NCBI GenBank assembly: GCA_002256985.1
Contig: NCGO01000001.1
Coordinates: 186,001-250,000, forward strand
Direction of reading: 5' to 3'
Length of the DNA stretch: 64,000 nucleotides
Origin: Novosphingobium sp. 28-62-57
GTDB lineage: Bacteria > Pseudomonadota > Alphaproteobacteria > Sphingomonadales > Sphingomonadaceae
Shown here: piece after piece, positions 60,670-64,000 of the stretch
Numbering within the stretch: the first letter of the stretch is position 1
Layout: each line of letters begins with the position of its first letter
Notes under the pieces: generated by a model
The model's database searches: none
What the model was told of the DNA's origin: nothing
The model's input: only the letters and a program-made list of their open reading frames with translations
Made by a program: the position numbers and the translations under genes

Positions 60670-61608
60670 ATGACCGTCCTTGTCATGAACGCAATGGCCG
60701 CGCCCCTGCTCGAAGGCCGCTTGCCCGACGGGATCGAACCGCGCTTTTTCCGTAGTGCCGACGAACTCTTCGCGCTCGCGCCGCAGGCTGAAATCGGCTG
60801 GTTCGACCTGTATCAGCCCGGTGGCATGGACAAGGCGATCCGGCTGGCCACGAAGCTGAAATGGCTCAATTCCGTCTATGCCGGGGTCGATTTCTTTCCG
60901 CTTGATGTGCTGCGCGAACGGGGCGTGATCCTCACCAACGGCACTGGCATCAATGCCATCACCATCGCCGAATATGTGGTGATGGGCATGCTGACCGTGG
61001 CCAAGGGCTATCGCGAGGTTGTGCGCGCGCAAGACCGGCAAGAATGGCTGCTGGATTCGCCGGGCAAAGTGGAACTCGCGGGCAGCCGCGCGCTAATTCT
61101 GGGCTATGGCGCCATCGGGCAGCGGGTGGAGCGGATGCTGCAGGGCTTTGAGGTCGACGTGGTCAAAGTCCGGCGTTCGGGCGGCGAAGGCACGCTCGGG
61201 CCGGATGAGTGGCGCGCGCAGCTGGGCACGTTTGACTGGATCATTTTGGCCGTGCCCGCTACGCCGGAAACCGAAGGCATGATCGGCGCTGCCGAAATCG
61301 CGGCGATGAAACCCGGCTCAACCCTGATCAACGTGGCGCGCGGCAGCGTGGTGGATCAGGATGCGCTGATCGCGGGTTTGAAGGCCGGACGCCCCGGCCA
61401 CGCCTTCCTTGATGTGGTGACGCCCGAACCCTTGCCGCCCGAACATCCGCTGTGGAGCGTGCCCAACGCGCATGTCACCAGCCACCTTTCGGGCCGCGCG
61501 CAGACCCGCATGTTCGAACGCTCGATAAAGCGGTTTCTCGACAACATTTCGCGCTTTCGCAGCGGCGATCCGCTGCTGGCGCAAGTCGATCTGGTGCGCG
61601 GATATTGA
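60670..61608 (+). CDS. D-2-hydroxyacid dehydrogenase
   Basis: A 312-residue NAD(P)-dependent D-2-hydroxyacid dehydrogenase. The catalytic domain starts MTVLVMNAMAAPLLEG. The dinucleotide loop is ALILGYGAIGQRVERMLQGF. Catalytic residues are the Arg in INVARGSVVDQDALIAGLKA, the Glu in DVVTPEPLPPEHPLWSVPNA and the His in HVTSHLSGRAQ. Ser replaces the more usual Pro or Ala beside that His. It likely reduces a 2-keto acid such as glyoxylate or hydroxypyruvate; the exact substrate is unknown. It starts 25 bases after cysS. Confidence 0.9.
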   Translation: MTVLVMNAMAAPLLEGRLPDGIEPRFFRSADELFALAPQAEIGWFDLYQPGGMDKAIRLATKLKWLNSVYAGVDFFPLDVLRERGVILTNGTGINAITIAEYVVMGMLTVAKGYREVVRAQDRQEWLLDSPGKVELAGSRALILGYGAIGQRVERMLQGFEVDVVKVRRSGGEGTLGPDEWRAQLGTFDWIILAVPATPETEGMIGAAEIAAMKPGSTLINVARGSVVDQDALIAGLKAGRPGHAFLDVVTPEPLPPEHPLWSVPNAHVTSHLSGRAQTRMFERSIKRFLDNISRFRSGDPLLAQVDLVRGY

Positions 61609-61793
61609 TCGGTCTGCGGACGGGCAGGGCAGCATATTGCTGAATTGTGTGCGAAAGGGTGTTTAGCCCCTTGAACCCGGCTCGGTTGGTGGCCTAGTCT
61701 CGATTCAACGGGGTCGCATTGCAGCACTTCCGGCGTCGGTCATCGCAACGGGCACAACGTCGGGCGGTCTCCTGCCGGTGGGGACAAGGGGCA

Positions 61794-63215
61794 ATGCAGA
61801 ACATTATAAGGACACTATTACAGCGGCTTGCTGTGCTTCGGGTGATACCGCGCCCGGTTCTGCTGAGCTGTGCCCTGTGTCTGGCCATGGCGAGTGCGGC
61901 GCTTGGCGCGTCGGCGCTGTTTGGACCTGCCTCGCTCAAAGCCGAAGCCGCATCGGCGCCGCTGCCGGGCCATAACGGCGTGGCGTCTTGCGCCGGGTCC
62001 ACCTGCCATGGGCGCAGCGTGGCCGATGGCGCGGTGGTGCGGCAGGATGAACTCCTGCGCTGGCAGGAGGAATCCTCACCCACTGGCGCACACAGCCGTG
62101 CCTGGCGCGTGGTGCAAGAGCCGCGTGGGCAGGCCATCCTGCGCCGCCTTGGGCTTGATGGCGCAGGGGCGCAGCGCGAATGCGCCGGGTGCCATGCCTC
62201 TCCCGGCGCCGCGCGGCTTGCCGATGGGGTGGATTGCGAAGCCTGCCATGGCGCAGCGGGCGGCTGGCTCGCCACCCACTACACCGTTGGCGCAAGCCAC
62301 CGCCGCAATGTGACCCAAGGGATGACCGATCTGGTCAACCCGCAGGTAAAGGCGCAAGTCTGCCTCGATTGCCACTTTTCGGGCGACGCAAAAGGCCAGT
62401 TCATCGCGCACCGCATCATGGCAGCAGGCCACCCGCGCATTTCGTTCGAGCTGGACCTGTTCACCACGCTGCAGGCCCACCACGATGAGGACGCCGACTA
62501 CGTCCAGCGCAAGAGCGGCAAGACCAACGCCATGCGCATGTGGGCGGTGGGGCAGGCCGAGGCGGTCAAGCGCAGCCTTGAGCTGTTCAGCCAGCCGACG
62601 CGCGCTGTGGACGGCATCTTCCCCGAATTCACCTTCTACGATTGCCATTCATGCCACCGCCGCATCTACGATGGCGAGGCAGGCGCGAGTGTTACGGCGG
62701 TGCCCAATCCGGGCCGCCCGCTGGATCTGGGCACGCCGCCTTATAATGATGAAAACATGATCATGCTGTTGGCCGCGGCGAAGGTCGTCGCACCCGACAC
62801 TGCTGCAACATTCGACGCAAGAGCCAAGGCCTTCCACCGCGCTATGCTAGCCGGGCGCCCAGAAACTGTGGCCGCTGCACAATCGCTGCGCCAATCGGCA
62901 GACGCGCTCTCCAGCCGCTTTGCCGGGGCCAGCTTCTCGCGCGAACAGACCTTCGCGATCATGGATTCCATCGCCAGCGACGCCATTGGCGAACGCTTCA
63001 CTGACTATGAAGGCGCGGTGCAATCGGTGATGGCGGTCGATACGCTGCTGGGCGGCATGGTCAATCAGGGCATGGTTTCCGCCTCGGCGGCCAGTGGCCT
63101 GCGCATCCAGATCAATCAGGCCTATGCTGCGGTGCGCGATCCGAACGGGTTCCAGCCGATTGCCTTCCGCCGCGCGCTGGGCGGGGCCGTTCGCTCGATC
63201 AGGAGCCTGCGCTGA
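61794..63215 (+). CDS. Exported pentaheme cytochrome c
   Basis: A 473-residue multiheme protein. ATG 61794 has AAGGGG upstream. A long N-terminal hydrophobic signal or anchor (PVLLSCALCLAMASAALGAS) leads to five heme sites: CAGSTCH (66-72, a CX4CH form), CAGCH (130-134), CEACH (148-152), CLDCH (190-194) and CHSCH (284-288). The pattern recalls the cytochrome c554/NrfB-like group, but I cannot name an exact family. The C-terminal 180 residues have no heme site and are helical. It probably moves electrons in the periplasm. It overlaps the next gene's start by one base, so the two form a pair. Confidence 0.85.
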   Translation: MQNIIRTLLQRLAVLRVIPRPVLLSCALCLAMASAALGASALFGPASLKAEAASAPLPGHNGVASCAGSTCHGRSVADGAVVRQDELLRWQEESSPTGAHSRAWRVVQEPRGQAILRRLGLDGAGAQRECAGCHASPGAARLADGVDCEACHGAAGGWLATHYTVGASHRRNVTQGMTDLVNPQVKAQVCLDCHFSGDAKGQFIAHRIMAAGHPRISFELDLFTTLQAHHDEDADYVQRKSGKTNAMRMWAVGQAEAVKRSLELFSQPTRAVDGIFPEFTFYDCHSCHRRIYDGEAGASVTAVPNPGRPLDLGTPPYNDENMIMLLAAAKVVAPDTAATFDARAKAFHRAMLAGRPETVAAAQSLRQSADALSSRFAGASFSREQTFAIMDSIASDAIGERFTDYEGAVQSVMAVDTLLGGMVNQGMVSASAASGLRIQINQAYAAVRDPNGFQPIAFRRALGGAVRSIRSLR

Positions 63216-64000
63216 TGGCTTTGCGGCTGGGTTTCCGTCAGGCCACCGCTGCCGTCCTTTCGCTGGCGCTGATGCTGGCCGGATGCGGCGGCGGTGAATC
63301 CGGCGCGGGCGATACTTTCACGCCCACGCCCACGCCAACGCCCACCGCCACAGCGCGCTTCTTTGCCGATCCGGCGCAAGAAGCGCTAACGGCAACCGAA
63401 GTGCAGCAAATCATCGCCCAAGCGGTGGGTGAGGCACAGGCCCGCAGCAAGCCCGCCATCATCAGCGTTGTGGACCGCGTGGGCAACGTCCTTGCCGTGT
63501 TCCGCATGAACGGCGCGCCCACACGGATGCTCACCAGCCGCCGCACCGCCACGGGCCGCATCGCCAACCCCGGCATCGATGCGCAAGGGCTCGAAGTCGA
63601 TGCCACGATGGGCGCGATCAGCAAGGCGGTGACCGGCGCGTACCTGTCCTCCAGCGGCAATGCCTTCACCACGCGCACCGCCAGCATGATCGTGCAGGAG
63701 CATTTCCCGCCCGCACCCAACACGCCGGGTCTGGAATCAGGGCCGCTATTCGGCGTGCAATTCAGCCAGTTGCCCTGTTCCGATCTCAACACCCGTTTCA
63801 TCACTGGAAACGCCGGGGCAGGCGCCTTCACCGGCCCCAAGCGCTCGCCGCTGGGCCTCGCAGCAGACCCCGGCGGGCTGCCGCTCTACAAGAACGGCGT
63901 GGTCGTCGGCGGCATCGGGGTGATGGCCGATGGCGACTATGGCTATGATCCCAACGTCACCGACATCGACGAGGACGACGAGGAATACATCGCGCTGGCA
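63215..64000 (+). CDS. GlcG/HbpS-type heme-binding-domain lipoprotein, N-terminal part
   Basis: The first 262 codons of a lipoprotein that leaves the right edge. The signal LSLALMLAGCGGGES has a lipobox cysteine near residue 25, then a low-complexity linker of alternating Thr and Pro. The following domain (TATEVQQIIAQAVGEAQARS, PAIISVVDRVGNVLAVFRMN) is the GlcG/HbpS fold, which in known members binds heme or small ligands. LGLAADPGGLPLYKNGVVVG and GGIGVMADGDYGYDP are also typical. AGGAG lies 9 bases before ATG 63215. Overlap with the pentaheme cytochrome gene suggests a shared role in heme or electron handling. Confidence 0.83.
   Translation, partial: MALRLGFRQATAAVLSLALMLAGCGGGESGAGDTFTPTPTPTPTATARFFADPAQEALTATEVQQIIAQAVGEAQARSKPAIISVVDRVGNVLAVFRMNGAPTRMLTSRRTATGRIANPGIDAQGLEVDATMGAISKAVTGAYLSSSGNAFTTRTASMIVQEHFPPAPNTPGLESGPLFGVQFSQLPCSDLNTRFITGNAGAGAFTGPKRSPLGLAADPGGLPLYKNGVVVGGIGVMADGDYGYDPNVTDIDEDDEEYIALA

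Overview
This 64-kb window is GC-rich chromosomal DNA from an alphaproteobacterium, most likely a sphingomonad of the Novosphingobium/Sphingobium type. The basis is the gene content (LigM-type O-demethylase, vanillin dehydrogenase with feruloyl-CoA hydratase-lyase, TonB-dependent receptor, F1 operon in atpHAGDC order, CobT, DUF4197 lipoprotein), the codon use, and several families of short palindromic intergenic repeats. I see no tRNA or rRNA gene, insertion sequence, prophage or CRISPR array.

Layout. 1-3860 (minus): a leucine/isovalerate operon (ivd, mccB, a small membrane gene, and the start of mccA, which leaves the left edge). 3958-5469: an OxyR-like LysR regulator and a secreted YkuD_2 protein. 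5631-16448 (minus): a complete glycogen cluster glgP-glgB-glgC-glgA-pgm-glgX. 16816-21765: cytochrome b561, a small conserved protein, a hybrid histidine kinase, a LuxR-type response regulator and a quinone oxidoreductase. 22131-24433: vanillin dehydrogenase and feruloyl-CoA hydratase-lyase. 24679-28316: a PYROXD2-like FAD oxidoreductase, alanine dehydrogenase and a TetR regulator. 28467-35697: a seven-gene run encoding a tryptophan tryptophylquinone (TTQ) amine dehydrogenase (heavy chain, MauE, MauD, light chain), a monoheme cytochrome c, a TonB-dependent receptor and an acyl-CoA ligase. 35819-37210: a LigM-like O-demethylase. 37592-42635: the F1 ATP synthase operon. 42806-50409: serine protease, Ada, CPBP protease, FeS photolyase/cryptochrome and PriA. 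50482-60644: DUF4197 lipoprotein, transaldolase-like aldolase, CobT, two secreted proteins, nitroreductase, CHASE2 adenylate cyclase with a partner protein, and an oversized CysS. 60670-64000: D-2-hydroxyacid dehydrogenase, a pentaheme cytochrome and a GlcG/HbpS-type lipoprotein that leaves the right edge.

How the genes fit together. The TTQ cluster looks like a periplasmic amine-oxidation unit: outer-membrane import, oxidative deamination, electron transfer to cytochrome c, then acid activation to a CoA ester. With vanillin dehydrogenase on one side and a LigM-like demethylase on the other, a route from a methoxylated aromatic amine through vanillin and vanillate to protocatechuate is possible, but this is inference.

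The most unusual feature is the repeats. Two unrelated palindromic families each occur both between genes and in frame inside a conserved gene (mccB and cysS). One intergenic copy supplies the ribosome binding site of mccB. Three of the four gaps in the ATP synthase operon hold palindromes. CysS also carries a separate AT-rich insertion of about 100 codons.
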